DNA of 32,170 bases. It comes from Basidiobolus meristosporus CBS 931.73. Lineage: Eukaryota > Basidiobolomycota > Basidiobolomycetes > Basidiobolales > Basidiobolaceae. Made by a program: the position numbers and the translations under genes. The notes under the pieces were generated by a model. That model was not told the origin of the DNA and ran no database searches. It worked only from the letters and a program-made list of their open reading frames with translations. Each line of letters starts with the position of its first letter. Position 1 is the first letter of the stretch. Location: NCBI GenBank assembly GCA_002104905.1, contig MCFE01000833.1, positions 1 to 32,170 on the forward strand, read 5' to 3'. This document shows positions 9,701 through 18,829 of this stretch, one piece after another.

Positions 9701-10372
9701 GTCCTTACCCTTGGTGTTGCCGATCGTCCTCGTGAGCATACCGCAGAGATCATTCGTGAGCTTGAGAAGCGCGGGATTCAAGTGTGGATGCTTACTGGTG
9801 ATCATCGTATCTCCGCTACGGCAATCGCTCGTGAGATCGGTATCAAGCCGGAGAGAGTGATGGCCCAGGTTGTGCCTGAAGAGAAGGCCTCCAAGGTGGC
9901 ATCTCTGCAAACCCAAGGTGTTTCGATCAACCCGGCTCATACATTCAAGGGACGTTACTTCCCATGGCTGCGCGACGGGATACCCAACCATAGAAACGCC
10001 GTGGTGGCCATGGTGGGAGATGGTATCAACGATTCACCAGCATTGGCCCAGGCTGACGTTGGTATCTCTCCATCCTCGGGAACTGACATCGCCATTGAAG
10101 CTGCCTCGATCATCCTCAACACCCCCAACCTTATCTCGCTTCTCACTATGCTTGATCTTTCAGCCAAAGTGCTTCGTAGAATCCGGTACAACTTCGCGTG
10201 GGCCTTTTTCTACAACTTCTTGGCCATCCCAGTAGCCGCTGGCGTGTTCTACCCCTTGTGGTTGCATCCCTTCCCCCCGGAACTTGCTGGATTGGCCATG
10301 GTCCTTTCCTCCGTGACGGTAATCTGCTCGTCACTTCACTTGAAGCGATTCCGCGCCAAAAAGTACCTCTAA
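6779..10372 (+). CDS. CCC2: copper-transporting P1B-type ATPase (Ccc2/ATP7 family)
   Basis: 1197 residues, no intron. Pumps Cu(I), delivered by an Atx1-type chaperone, into the late secretory pathway using ATP. Four N-terminal HMA domains carry GMTCSSC with cysteine pairs at 30/33, 127/130, 217/220 and 311/314. Membrane segments start near 387, with the ion-path CPC at 721-723. The actuator TGES is at 600-603, the phosphorylated Asp of DKTGTLT at 766, the SEHPLA nucleotide-domain motif with His at about 833, and GDGINDSPAL at about 1080-1089; the last two helices hold the YN and MVLSS copper-site residues. All catalytic residues are present. HMA 1-3 are near copies of each other and share the tail ISNIGYDLVDLQWE, whereas HMA 4 is divergent. 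Most fungal Ccc2 proteins have fewer such domains. AATAAA lies at 10442-10447. Start chosen at the first ATG after the TATA box. Confidence 0.97.
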   Translation: MSSELQSIKVTQPDQSFLYRAIMQIEGMTCSSCVKSAEKALAAIDSILIDSISVSSLTGRGVANFTLDDRERLGKAIEKSISNIGYDLVDLQWEMIPNQTQPTSSQPPASEESLEYRAVMQIEGMTCSSCVKTTEKALTAIESILPETISVSALTGRGVAVFTNGDQESLGKIIEEAISNIGYDLVDLQWEVINKKKATKSTVTMSRATMQIEGMTCSSCVKTTEKALSAIETIVEGSISVSALTGRGVAVFANEDQEALGKVIEESISNIGYDLVDLQWETIQENDPSDQNESGEATTVTTNLNITGMTCSSCVNSIESNLRERDGIISCQINLLMQSGVVVHDPTKVGPRTLVELISDLGYEATVVQPSTKGPSIQERHAHETRSLLIRFLWALSFAIPAFIIGIIFDVALSKENRVRRAFASEVCPGLSVSFLIMWILATPVQFILAWPFYRKAYKSLRYAHTANMDVLVSLGTGVAYFASVGTCIANIVDKSSSEKHQFFDTTIYLITFILFGKFLEAHAKGRTFDTISKLMELQAETATLVTIKEGQPIENAQEEEIDFALVQQGDILKVNPGTRIPCDGTLYHGTSTFDESTITGESIPVRKSAENGDRVISATLNLTSPVYFIAEKVGADTTLSRIIKLVQDAQSAKKAPMEQLADMLSGVFVPLVVALAIVTFILWCALGYTGHVPTEWITKQKTSPGVFALWFAITVLVIACPCGLGLASPTAIMVGTGVAAKHGILIKGGGLALEMINRLDAIVFDKTGTLTIGKPIVSGVRMYLSADRITYGSSAPVQTEKRSDDDSKTLILSDAERLLWELVHKLESGSEHPLARAVVQYATDIIAPLVDHKKASEKQPSDGSLPADYSSVVPFEVESCQEVPGKGIEAVINVATGPEAKIFPGFIYSGSDGQESELEFASLTIQIGSPGWITSIGSQYASSVTDKQTEDREIEAFQNTGASIVQVAINGFIVLTLGVADRPREHTAEIIRELEKRGIQVWMLTGDHRISATAIAREIGIKPERVMAQVVPEEKASKVASLQTQGVSINPAHTFKGRYFPWLRDGIPNHRNAVVAMVGDGINDSPALAQADVGISPSSGTDIAIEAASIILNTPNLISLLTMLDLSAKVLRRIRYNFAWAFFYNFLAIPVAAGVFYPLWLHPFPPELAGLAMVLSSVTVICSSLHLKRFRAKKYL

Positions 10373-10420
10373 ACAACAATTAGCGATTGTGATTAAGAAT
10401 GAACGCATCAATACTCTTCC

Positions 10421-10860
10421 ATGCTTAAACTGTGTACAAATAATAAATACCACTTACCAAAAGAGCTCCCGCTTCCCCGCAATCGGATTGGTCGAGATGG
10501 CGTTTTCCATTTTACCATTCATCCCACTGATAAGAGACTATGGATTCCCTTCCCACGGGGGATCGATCTCCCGGATGGAACGCTTCCACTGATAGTGAAT
10601 TCGGATCCCTCGAGCTTCTCGATCAAGGCATTCGGCAAAAGGGTTTATCGCGGACAGGTACTTACTTGGTGAGCAGATGGGTTGAAATCGGCCCTCGCGT
10701 TGACTTTTTTGGAAACTGCGAGGAATTGAGTGGGGGAGCTTTCTTGACGAGAAGGGATGTTGCAGTATTCTTCTCTGGTTCAAGTAAGGTTGAGTGAAGA
10801 GTAACTGTTTCGCGGGGCCCAACGATTACAAGAGGCGGGCGTCCGAATGATGACACAGGA
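10421..10860 (+). pseudogene. possible decayed coding region, family unknown
   Basis: A plus-strand frame (about 10450-10660) reads like real protein: HLPKELPLPRN, then GVFHFTIHPTDKRLWIPFP, then LPDGTLPLIVNSDPSSFSI and KAFGKRVYRGQ. Around 10660-10680 the coding-like signal moves to another frame (RWVEIGPRVDFFGNCEE, then GGAFLTRRDVAVFF) and continues past a TGA at about 10795. No start, no splice pair of believable length and no known family were found. A frameshifted gene remnant is the best guess. The opposite strand also has moderately long open frames, so orientation is uncertain. Confidence 0.3.
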
Positions 10861-11581
10861 TGCATCCAGTTTCATGTTTCATCTATGTGCTGCTACACCC
10901 CACCACCACATCCGCAGCCAAGCCAGCTTCTGCGTGGTGCCGCTTCCGACTTATGAGCCTAACCAAACTCGCTTAGCGTTGGCTTGAACTAGGATCCAGC
11001 GAGCAGCCCATGTTGCCCGTTTAAGATACGTGTAGAGGGGGATCCGAAATATGCATTACTTAGGGTTAAAGATGCCACCCGAAATTGGATAAATTACCAA
11101 GACCCCTTCGGTTTACAAAACATTCTTGTGGGGTCAGCCTCTATCACTGCTGATGGCCACTTATCGATAACTCTTCGGTATCGCCATTTCTATCCACACC
11201 ATCTCCTCCACCCCAGCATCTCGGAGATAATGATATGGTATTCAAGGGTGCAGTGTGTACGCTACTTGTATCTTAACTACGCAGAAAGCGGCATGCCTCA
11301 GTACCGTCACGATAAGGGTCAGTAATTGCAACTGGTATGTCAAGTGGTAAATGCAGGCATCCAGGTACAACGGTCGGTGGTCCCAGCAGGCCAACTTGAT
11401 GAGTCCTACCGAATTCGAAAGCAGGTGCGTACAAGAGATGTGCAATCGCATGTGAACTTGGAGGCGATCATCCTGGGATTTCCTAGCCTAAAATGGAAAA
11501 TCGTATCAACCGAATACGGCCAGGGAAGAAAGAAACTCCCTACTAGCCACAACAAGTATCAGTAATCCGACCGCCCCCTCG
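10861..11581. other. intergenic, no gene recognised
   Basis: No RNA gene, repeat or supported reading frame was found; short open frames on both strands overlap each other and lack motifs. Confidence 0.45.
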
Positions 11582-12129
11582 TTGGACAGCTCAACACAAC
11601 CCAAGCCTAACGTGGGCCACCCAATCGCCTCCTCCTTAATAGGTAGCCATACGGTTTCCTGTGTTTCTTCCAATCCCAAGGCCGCGCCCAATATGGCAGG
11701 TGAACCAGAGAATCGGAACCTCCCTGGCGGATTGCGAGGAATGGGAATTTTCGACGAGAAAGAAGGGTTCTCCTGGAATTCTGTCCTGCTAAAGATCCAG
11801 CATGCAGCCATAGTCCACTACTTCACTCACCCATCTTGGCTTCACACCCGCCGTTCCGCATTACGATGTTTACGAGGAGCTCAAGAATCCCCCACCATGG
11901 CCCACATGTCTATATACCGACAGATTGGCAGATGTCCAGGGGTGTTTCCGATTCGGTGAACTCCTTTCGAGATTTCCTGAACCCGCGACAAGGATTCTCC
12001 AAAATTGATACTGGCCTGCAGTTACCTCTAAAACTCAATTTCACCTGGAATTCAGATCATCGTTACCGATTGGTTACCACCTCTGAGTTTCTGCTGATTA
12101 CTGGCTTCCCACAGCGTGAATACCTTTAA
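11582..12129 (+). pseudogene. possible decayed gene with frame shifts
   Basis: Three plus-strand frames look coding in succession. From about 11694 a frame starting MAGEPENRNLPGG runs to FSWNSVLLKIQHAAIVHY. From 11814 a second frame of 64 codons includes GFTPAVPHYDVYEELKNPPP, then CLYTDRLADVQGCFRFGELL, ending in TGA at 12006. From about 11990 a third frame includes LKLNFTWNSDHRYRLVTT. The hand-over between frames without believable introns suggests a broken gene. The family was not recognised. A minus-strand frame (11506-11811) competes, so both strand and reality are uncertain. Confidence 0.25.
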
Positions 12130-12387
12130 GCGCCCAACAGCCAACTGCTGCCCCGTTGGAACAATGTTCTAGCGGGGGTTGGGTGGTTATGCTGTTGATA
12201 TCGATCTACCAATCAGGTGGGGTGCCCACCTTCAGCTAACCCAATGGCATTTGGGAGAATGTGGCGACAGTAGCCTAGCTAAATGAGGGAATATCTTTCC
12301 GAGTTATTTTTGTTCATTTCCATAAGTGAACGATGAGCACCTCACCAATGGATTTTCTAGATAGGTCGGAGCGCTGGATGGCTAGTG

Positions 12388-12393
12388 TATAAA
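12388..12393 (+). promoter_or_regulatory. TATA box of small orphan gene
   Basis: TATAAA about 112 bp upstream of the ATG at 12505. Confidence 0.55.
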
Positions 12394-12504
12394 TTCCCGG
12401 TGAGGTCCCAGTCAAAGGTTTAACCACACGAGGCTCTTGAAACATCCCAGCAATCCCGGCACTGCTGCATCATCACCAACCCTATTTCACAACCAGCCAT
12501 TCAC

Positions 12505-12774
12505 ATGCCTATGCGTTTGTTCACCTCGAAGTCGTTGAGACGCCAGCAATCCAACCCACAAAGCCCCGTCGAGGAGGAATACCACTCCCCCAAGCCCACC
12601 TCTTACTTCACTCGCTCCGACTCCTACCAAAAATCGTTGAGTGAGTTGGAGACCTTCCTGGCCCCATCGACCCTGAGCAAATGTACGGTGGAAGAGAAGG
12701 CGGAGTACGCCAAGATCGCGTTTCTGTTGGACGAAAGCTTACAGTCCTTCCTCAAAACCGAGCCTCAATCCTAA
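12505..12774 (+). CDS. small hypothetical protein, 89 residues
   Basis: Not recognised. The frame starts MPMRLFTSKSLRRQQ, so the N-terminus is basic, with a Pro/Ser-rich middle (PVEEEYHSPKPTSYF). The C-terminal half (about 40-87) is predicted helical and acidic, reading SLSELETFL then VEEKAEYAKIAFLLDESLQ. No signal peptide or membrane segment. Support for a real gene: TATA box 112 bp upstream, a frame rich in C/G at third positions like its neighbours, and AATAAA at 12926-12931. The basic N-terminus could be a targeting sequence, but that is weak. No paralogue in the window. Confidence 0.6.
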   Translation: MPMRLFTSKSLRRQQSNPQSPVEEEYHSPKPTSYFTRSDSYQKSLSELETFLAPSTLSKCTVEEKAEYAKIAFLLDESLQSFLKTEPQS

Positions 12775-13260
12775 CCGCTCGTCCACACGGGAGAACCCGA
12801 TTGGAGTGTAAAAATGCCACCCCCGCCCGTACAACCGCCGCTGCTCTTCCGATAAACCATTTCGCTTTTCCAGATCCAAACTGTATCATTCCTGCTCATC
12901 AACGACCTTCATAGATGTACATATAAATAAACCCATTAATAGCCTACTCATGGTTACCCGACTTTTCATTCATTCTCCACGTGGATCGGAACCGGTGTCA
13001 GATGTTCCATCGCCGCCCACGTGGCCGACAGTTCCCTGGATTTTGGCTGATCGCTAGTGCGTCCCGGCATCGGGGACGAATCAATCACCAGGCAGGGGCT
13101 TGGCGAAGGGGAGCACGGCATGCGATGTAGAGTACAGGTCGATCCATCTCAGTGGGAACCCGCTTGGATCGTACATTAAGGGGACTTCGGGAAATCGCTA
13201 TATAGCCGGAGCTACGGGTGGGTGAAGGGCAACCACTACCCTCTCGACCACCTACGAACC
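12775..13260. other. intergenic with promoter of CAP gene
   Basis: Contains the 3' end of the small orphan gene (AATAAA 12926-12931) and a TATATAG at 13199-13205, about 60 bp before the CAP gene ATG. Nothing else recognised. Confidence 0.5.
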
Positions 13261-13734
13261 ATGCATTTACAAATCATCTCCCTCCGTTCGATCCTCCTTG
13301 TTCTCCTTGGCATCGTCCTGTCCGTGAGCGCCTTCTCTCCCGAGCGACTGATCTGTCTGGTCAATCAGGAACGGGTGTCCCGGTCGATGAGACCCTTGGT
13401 GCTGAGCACGGAGCTCAACGAGGTGTGCAATCGACACTCCGTCATGCAGGCGGAATACCAGAGTATGACCCACGACCGGTACGACCATTCCCCCATGGAC
13501 AAGGCGATCAAGGAACACGGCCTGCAGTGGCAGCAGTACGGCGAGAATGTGGCCCGGGGGCAGACCAGCGAGGAGGAGGTGTTCGACGTTTGGATGCACT
13601 CTCCACCCCATCGTAAGAACATCCTCAACCCGAAGTTCACCCACATGGGGGTCGCCTTGGGCCAGCCTGGATACTACTGGACCCAAGGTTTCGCCACCCT
13701 TCCCGGGCGCTTCTCCGGCCCGGTGTGCCCCTAA
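13261..13734 (+). CDS. secreted CAP/SCP-domain protein
   Basis: 157 residues. The frame is open further upstream but the first ATG is at 13261, just after the TATA element, and begins a clear signal peptide (MHLQIISLRSILLVLLGIVL, cleavage near residue 24). The mature protein is one CAP domain: LVNQERVSRSMRPL, then MTHDRYDHS with His 71, YGENVARG with Glu 95, SEEEVFDVWMHSPPHRKNIL with Glu about 105 and His 117, MGVALG and YYWTQGF. These are the four tetrad positions of the family. The compact form resembles bacterial YkwD-type CAP domains more than long yeast Pry proteins; Pry proteins bind sterols and fatty acids, but ligand binding here is only inference. No GPI signal or Ser/Thr tail, so it should be released. 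AATAAA at 13885-13890. Confidence 0.92.
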   Translation: MHLQIISLRSILLVLLGIVLSVSAFSPERLICLVNQERVSRSMRPLVLSTELNEVCNRHSVMQAEYQSMTHDRYDHSPMDKAIKEHGLQWQQYGENVARGQTSEEEVFDVWMHSPPHRKNILNPKFTHMGVALGQPGYYWTQGFATLPGRFSGPVCP

Positions 13735-14967
13735 ATTCCCTCCTGGAGGGGAGGATTGGTTCCCTCCTTCCCCTCCCTCTCCCCCTTCTTCGAGAGGTAT
13801 CTTATCAAGTGCATAGACGTAGCCATTCTCATTGCAATCATCCCATTCATGCCTTTGTCTTTCACTCCCCGGTCATTGCATCGAAATAAATTCCCCCAAT
13901 GCATATATCATCACTACGAAATCGCGCCGGTCCTCTCATTCCAGAGGGGGGGGGGAGGTTTGGTTGCCCGATAGCTAGCCGGTTATCACATCCCAAGCAG
14001 ACCAACTCGCAACGAAACAAACCCTCGGTTGTTGTTCAGGCCTTTACGGGCTCGTACGCCAATGGGTGGCGGGGGGAGGACCCAAGATCGGGCCTGGCAC
14101 GCCAACCGGTTGGCTGTCTGGATGGGTTGTTGGTCGATCAGTTACATATATGTTCCGGCAGGATTCATTAGGACTTGACTAGTCCTTGGCTGGCTTAGGA
14201 GTAGGATGCTCCCTTACGGATACCCTGATGATAAACCGGTGGTTACTACATCAGGGGAGCTCGGGGGAAAGTACAAAGCCCACTCGTAACTGGGAAACCC
14301 TCCTAGTGGCTTTGGAGCTCCCGCTAAACTCATGTCAACCAACCGTCCGGGTTCGCCCCTAGCCTATGGGAAAGCCAATGGTCATGTTACATCGCCAGTA
14401 CATGAAGTGGAAGGTCGAAAATACGCCTGAGGCAGCATCGTCTTCAACGAAATGTTTATGCGGAGTGACCACCAAGCCACTGGGTTGAACAATCCAGTGT
14501 GATCCAAGTGGTTACAAGTAGGGGATACCATGAATGGGATGTGATTCACCATAAGGTTAAATTCCACTGCTTGTTGTTCAGTACCTACGAGATCCTTTTT
14601 GAAAGATGCTTGGCACAGTGGTTTGGCTCCAAATCCCTCGATCCGAAGTGTCTCAAGTGAGCCACGTAATGATTACTTTGTTACTATACGGAGTACAATT
14701 GATTAAGCTAGAAGATCATGCAAAATATGCGCGTCGCCAACACATCGTGGTACGGGTGGTGTGGTATATAGAAGGCGATGTGGAGTTCTGGAGATGCTTG
14801 AAGTGATTCGGGGGAGGGCTAATAGATAGTGTTGCTGTCACCTAATGGTTGCTCGACTACAAATGTGACATGTATATGCTTGGAAGGTCTGGACAAATAT
14901 AATCTTGCCATGTCCCAACAAAGAACATGAACCAGGAATAGTGAGATTTGTTAACTGGGCTCAAAAG
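13735..14967. other. intergenic between CAP gene and retrotransposon nest
   Basis: No convincing coding frame. Includes a C-rich tract right after the CAP stop, a G9-type run near 13946-13955, and from 14101 to 14322 a dense series of inverted repeats described separately. Base composition falls towards AT after about 14.6 kb. Confidence 0.5.
14101..14322. other. dense inverted repeats, candidate structured RNA
   Basis: Successive potential hairpins: a perfect 14-bp palindrome GCCAACCGGTTGGC (14101-14114); AGGACT/AGTCCT (14170-14186); GGAG/CTCC (14198-14212); CCCTGATG/CATCAGGG (14223-14256) with AAACC/GGTT inside; and a three-tier stem in which GGGAGCTC (14255-14262) pairs with GAGCTCCC (14315-14322), CAAAGCC-ACT (14274-14284) with AGTGGCTTTG (14305-14314), and GGG-AAA-CCC caps the top (14292-14300). 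No known RNA family was recognised; tRNA, SRP, RNase P and U1-U5 hallmarks were looked for and not found. Strand cannot be decided. Confidence 0.4.
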
Positions 14968-15660
14968 TGTTGTAAATTTTGTATTTACACCCAAACATTC
15001 ACCAAGCTTAGTCACTTGGATCATTACCTACAAATGCCAGAAAATTCTGGCCAAATATCTTGCTGGGATTTACTTGGAATATCTTCACCAAAACATCAGG
15101 CACCCAGAACATGGAATCTTACAAAGTGGTCTGGACAGCCTCAAACCTTACACTCATGCTGTTGGGACCTTACCCAGTATATTCTTTGCACTTGTTCTGC
15201 TAAGAAAATCAAAAAATGAAAGTACTAAATTTGCATCTAACAAATGACCAAGTGAGAACCACATAATCTACATGTTTTTGTTGTAAAAATTCGTATTTTC
15301 CACCTAAATATTCACCTAACTTAGTCACTCAGATCATCACCTTCAAATCCTAGAGAATACTGACCAAATTCCTTGTCGGGATTTACTTAGAATATTTTCA
15401 CCAAAATACCAGGTACCCAGAACATGAAAATTCTCAAAGTTGTCCAAACAGCCCCAAACTTTGCACACATGTTCTTGGGACCTTCCTTAACCTATTCTAC
15501 GTGTTTGCAATGCCAAGACCATGTAAAAGTATAAATACTACTTTTACATTCAATAAATCATTAAGTGAAAACCACATAATCTACTTGTTCTCCAAATCAC
15601 TTCCAATATCTCCAAGACTCTTACAATAGTTTTCCCAGTCACTTCCAGTATCCTATGAAA
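14968..15660 (+). repeat. old copia LTR split by a younger LTR
   Basis: Starts TGTTGTAAATTTTG and follows the family LTR in order with many substitutions up to CATAATCTACATGTTTT at 15278. It is interrupted by LTR 15279-15628 and resumes from 15629 as GTTTTCCCAGTCACTTCCAG, matching the LTR end region, until the similarity fades near 15660. It is far more diverged than the other copies, so it is an old insertion. Confidence 0.8.
15279..15628 (+). mobile_element. solo copia LTR with GTTTT duplication
   Basis: 350 bp from TGTTGTAA to TTACAATA (end mutated from TTACAACA). It is flanked by GTTTT at 15274-15278 and 15629-15633, a perfect 5-bp target duplication. No internal sequence is present, so this is the product of LTR-LTR recombination that removed the body of an element. 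It lies inside the older LTR 14968-15660. Confidence 0.9.
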
Positions 15661-15808
15661 GCCTTCAAAGCTGTAACTCCTTGAAGTTTTAGCCGGTAAT
15701 CAGCTGGTGTTAATGCTTGAAATTGTTAATTGCAACTCTTCCCTCTGAAAATAAAAAATTAGGAACAGGCCATTGCACTACCTGCATCATATGAGCTCAT
15801 TTCTGACC

Positions 15809-16140
15809 TGTTGTAAAAGTTTGTATTTCCACCTAAATATTCACCTAACTTAGTTACTTATATCATTACCTTCATATCCTAGAGAATACTGGCCAAATTC
15901 CTTGTTGGGATTTACTTAGAGTATTTACCCAGAACATGAAAATTCTCAAAGTTGTCCAAACGGCCCCAAACTTTGCACACATGTTCTGGCAACCTTCCTT
16001 AACCTATTCTACGTGTTTGTAATGCCAAGACCAGGTAAAAGTATAAATACTATTCTTACATTCAATAAATCATTAAGTGAAAACCACATAATCTACTTGT
16101 TCTCCCAATCACTTCCAATATCTCCAAGACTCTTACAACA
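15809..16140 (+). repeat. 5' LTR of copy A
   Basis: 332 bp, TGTTGTAA...TTACAACA, with the AGTATAAATACT promoter TATA near 16040. It lacks about 20 bp present in other copies just before the CCCAGAACATG block. Confidence 0.92.
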
Positions 16141-16144
16141 GGTT

Positions 16145-16924
16145 ATGAGTCCTGAGCTGTCACTCTCTGCAATGTCTACCACTGCTATTACTGGAATTTT
16201 CCCCTCTGCTGAAAAGTTGGATGGATCTAACTACCAAGTGCGGAAGGTGAAGATGAAGATGCTGCTACAAGAAAGAGGCCATTGGGATATTGTCATGCAA
16301 GAAAAATGCCCTCCTAAAAATGTGGGAGAGGAAGCCTTAAAGTACCAGAAGAAAGAACAAAGTGCCTTTAACTGCATTTGCCTTATTGTCAAGGACAAAT
16401 TGCTAATTCAATGCTCAAGAGCAACAATAGCAAAGAATGCCTGGAAAGCATTGGAAGACACCTACCAGTCATGCTCAGCTGCTAAGAAAATGTATCTGAG
16501 ACAAAAATTCTTTACTACAAAGATGCTGCCAGGAGAAGAAATGAAAAATCTAATTAACAGAATTACCCTGCTGGTAGATGAGATGGAATCTGTGGGCAAA
16601 CCAACTACTGATGAGGATGTGATAGTTACCATCCTGAATAGCCTGACAGACAGGTTTCAGGCCCTTGTATCAGCCCTAGAGCCCAGAACTGAAGATTTGA
16701 CCTTAAATTACGTATATAGAAGGCTCCTGGATGAAGAATTAAGAAAATCAAGCGCCAATAAGAAGGAAGAAGAAAATGCTTTAATAAGCAATGATAGCCA
16801 ACAAAGGAGGTACCCAAGACCCTACAAAGGCAACAGCAACCTGTTTTGTAACTACTGCAAAAGGAAAGGACACACATCAGACCAGTGTCTCAAAAAGAGA
16901 GATTCTCAGCAAAAGAAGCCTTAA
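16145..16924 (+). pseudogene. gag: Gag of copy A, closed by early stop
   Basis: 259 residues from the ATG that lies within the primer-binding site. Typical copia Gag: LDGSNYQVRKVKMKMLL near the N-terminus (about 26-42), the UBN2-type core with ALEDTYQSCSAAKKMYLRQK and LPGEEMKNLINRI, and a CX2CX4HX4C zinc knuckle, CNYCKRKGHTSDQC, near the C-terminus, which binds RNA in the virus-like particle. In this single-frame family Gag should be fused to Pol; a TAA at 16922-16924 replaces the Glu codon found in copy C. Frame also stays open upstream through the LTR to 16013, but that part precedes the likely transcript start. Confidence 0.88.
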
Positions 16925-18489
16925 TATGGAAATGCTGCAACAACTGAGGATAGACTATTCATATCTGCACTAAATATGACCACAAAAGAGGATTCTCAGA
17001 TGTGGTATATTGACTCTGGGGCTTCTCAACACTTTACACACCAAAAAAAACTTTTTACCCACTATTAAGAAATTCCAATTCAGAAGGTTTTCATGGGCAA
17101 CAATAGAACACTAGATGCAGTGGGAGAAGGAACTATCCAAGTCATCCTTAGAAGCAGTAAAGGAAGGCATACAATGACCTTCAAAGAAGTACTCTATGTA
17201 CCAGAAGTAGCCAAAAACCTACTCTCTGTAAGCAAGGCCACAGCAGAAGGACTCAGTTTCAGTTTTGACAATTCTGGATGCAGGATCACTGATCAAAATG
17301 GTGCCCAAATTGCTTTGGGCATCAGAGATCAGAATCTATACAAGTTGACTTATATTCCATCATATCTGGAAGCCAATATAAGTAACTTAAATGAAGAAAC
17401 ACCAATGCTTTGGCACAGGAGATTTGGGCACATCAATTTTGATTATTTGCGCAAAATGATCAAAGATCAGCTAGTTTCTGGAGTAAAAATTGATCCCCCA
17501 GCTAATTTGGAGCACTGTGAAGCCTGCATATATGGGAAACAAGCCAGACAGCCGTTCAAGAGCTCTGGGTTAATCAAAACTAAGAAAAAATTAGATCTAA
17601 TTCACTCAGATCTGTGTGGACCTATGCAAAATTTATCCTTAGGCGGGATCAAGTATTTAATCACTTTTATTGATGATTATACAAGATACACATGGGTCTA
17701 CTTCATGGAGAGAAAGGAAGAAGCTCTGTCTAAGTTCAGGGAGTTTAAAGTCATAGTGGAGAGAGAAACTGGTGAAAAAATCAAGAAAATACGCTCTGAC
17801 AATGGTGGAGAATATACCTCAGAACTCTTCATCCGCTTCTGCAAAATTCATGGGATAAAGCAAGAGACTACTGTACCATACTCCCCACAGCAAAATGGAG
17901 TAGCAGAACAAGCTAACAGATTAATAATTGATATGTCAAGATCTATGATCCATGATCAAAAATTATCCTATGATTTTTGGGCGGAATTAGTTGCCACTGC
18001 TGTATACCTTAAAAATAGGAGTTATAACAGAATACTTTATGATTCTACTCCATTTGAAGCATGGTATGGATACAGACCAAGTGCAGAACATCTAAGAATA
18101 TTTGGGTGTACAGCATATGCCAAAAAACTGGCCGGAAATCAGTCAAAATTTGAGCCTAAATGTGTAAAATGCATATTTTTGGGCTACTGCAATGCAAGTA
18201 AGGCATGCAGACTCTACAATACCAAAGCAAAGAAGTTGATTGAGTCCAGGGATGTGTTGTTTGACAAAAATTCAAAATTTTCACAAAAAATGACATCAGA
18301 TGATGACAAAAATTTGATCTCAAGTCCACCAATATTCAGGATTGAATCAGAGCAAAACAATGAAATTTCTTCACTCCAGAGGACTCTACAACCATGGTTC
18401 AGCCAGAATCATTGCCCAGGAATATCCCAGAAGTGATCATTCCAGTATCAAATGCCCAGAGATCCAATCAGACAAGAAATAGCCCAAAT
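16925..18489 (+). pseudogene. pol: protease and integrase part of copy A pol
   Basis: Continues the gag frame. The aspartic protease motif WYIDSGASQHFT lies near 17005-17040, followed by a TAA at 17066-17068 where copy C has Gln. After that the frame is open from about 17093: GAG-pre-integrase region LWHRRFGHINFDYL...CEACIYGK, then integrase core with the catalytic triad in HSDLCGP, RSDNGGEY and NGVAEQ, and a FGCTAYAK C-terminal block. A 1-bp deletion around 18365-18375 (compared with copy B) shifts the frame and it ends at 18434. RT and RNase H are absent by truncation. Confidence 0.88.
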
Positions 18490-18829
18490 TGTTGTAAAAA
18501 TTTGTAATTCCACCTAAATATTCACCTAACTTAGATCATTACCCTTAAATCCTAGAGAATACTGACCAAATTCCTTGTAGGGATTTACTTAGAATATTTT
18601 CACCAAAATACCAGGTACCCAGAACATGAAAATTCTCAAAGTTGTCAAAACAGCCCCAAACTTTGCACACATGTTCTTGGGACCTTCCTTAACCTATTCT
18701 ACATGCTTGTAATGCAAAGACCGGTCAAAGTATAAATACTACTTTTACATTCAATAAATCATTAAGTGAAAACCACATAATCTACTTGTTCTCCCAATCA
18801 CTTCCAATATCTCCAAGACTCTTACAACA
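18490..18829 (+). repeat. 5' LTR of copy B
   Basis: 340 bp, TGTTGTAA...TTACAACA, TATA box AGTATAAATACT near 18730. Its left end abuts the truncated pol of copy A with no spacer. Confidence 0.92.

Larger units (their letters stand above)
15809..18489 (+). mobile_element. copia element A, truncated in pol
   Basis: 5' LTR (15809-16140), primer site, gag, protease and integrase, then the sequence stops in the integrase-RT linker at 18489, where the LTR of copy B begins. RT, RNase H and the 3' LTR are missing. The 5' flank is TGACC; no matching duplication was found further right. Confidence 0.9.

Noticed and set aside
10655-10680. GTACTTACTTGG resembling the 5' end of U1 snRNA
   Set aside because: One mismatch in a short motif and none of the later U1 blocks follow.
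14340-14365. GGGTTCGCCCC as a tRNA T-loop
   Set aside because: No matching D-arm, anticodon arm or acceptor stem at tRNA spacing.
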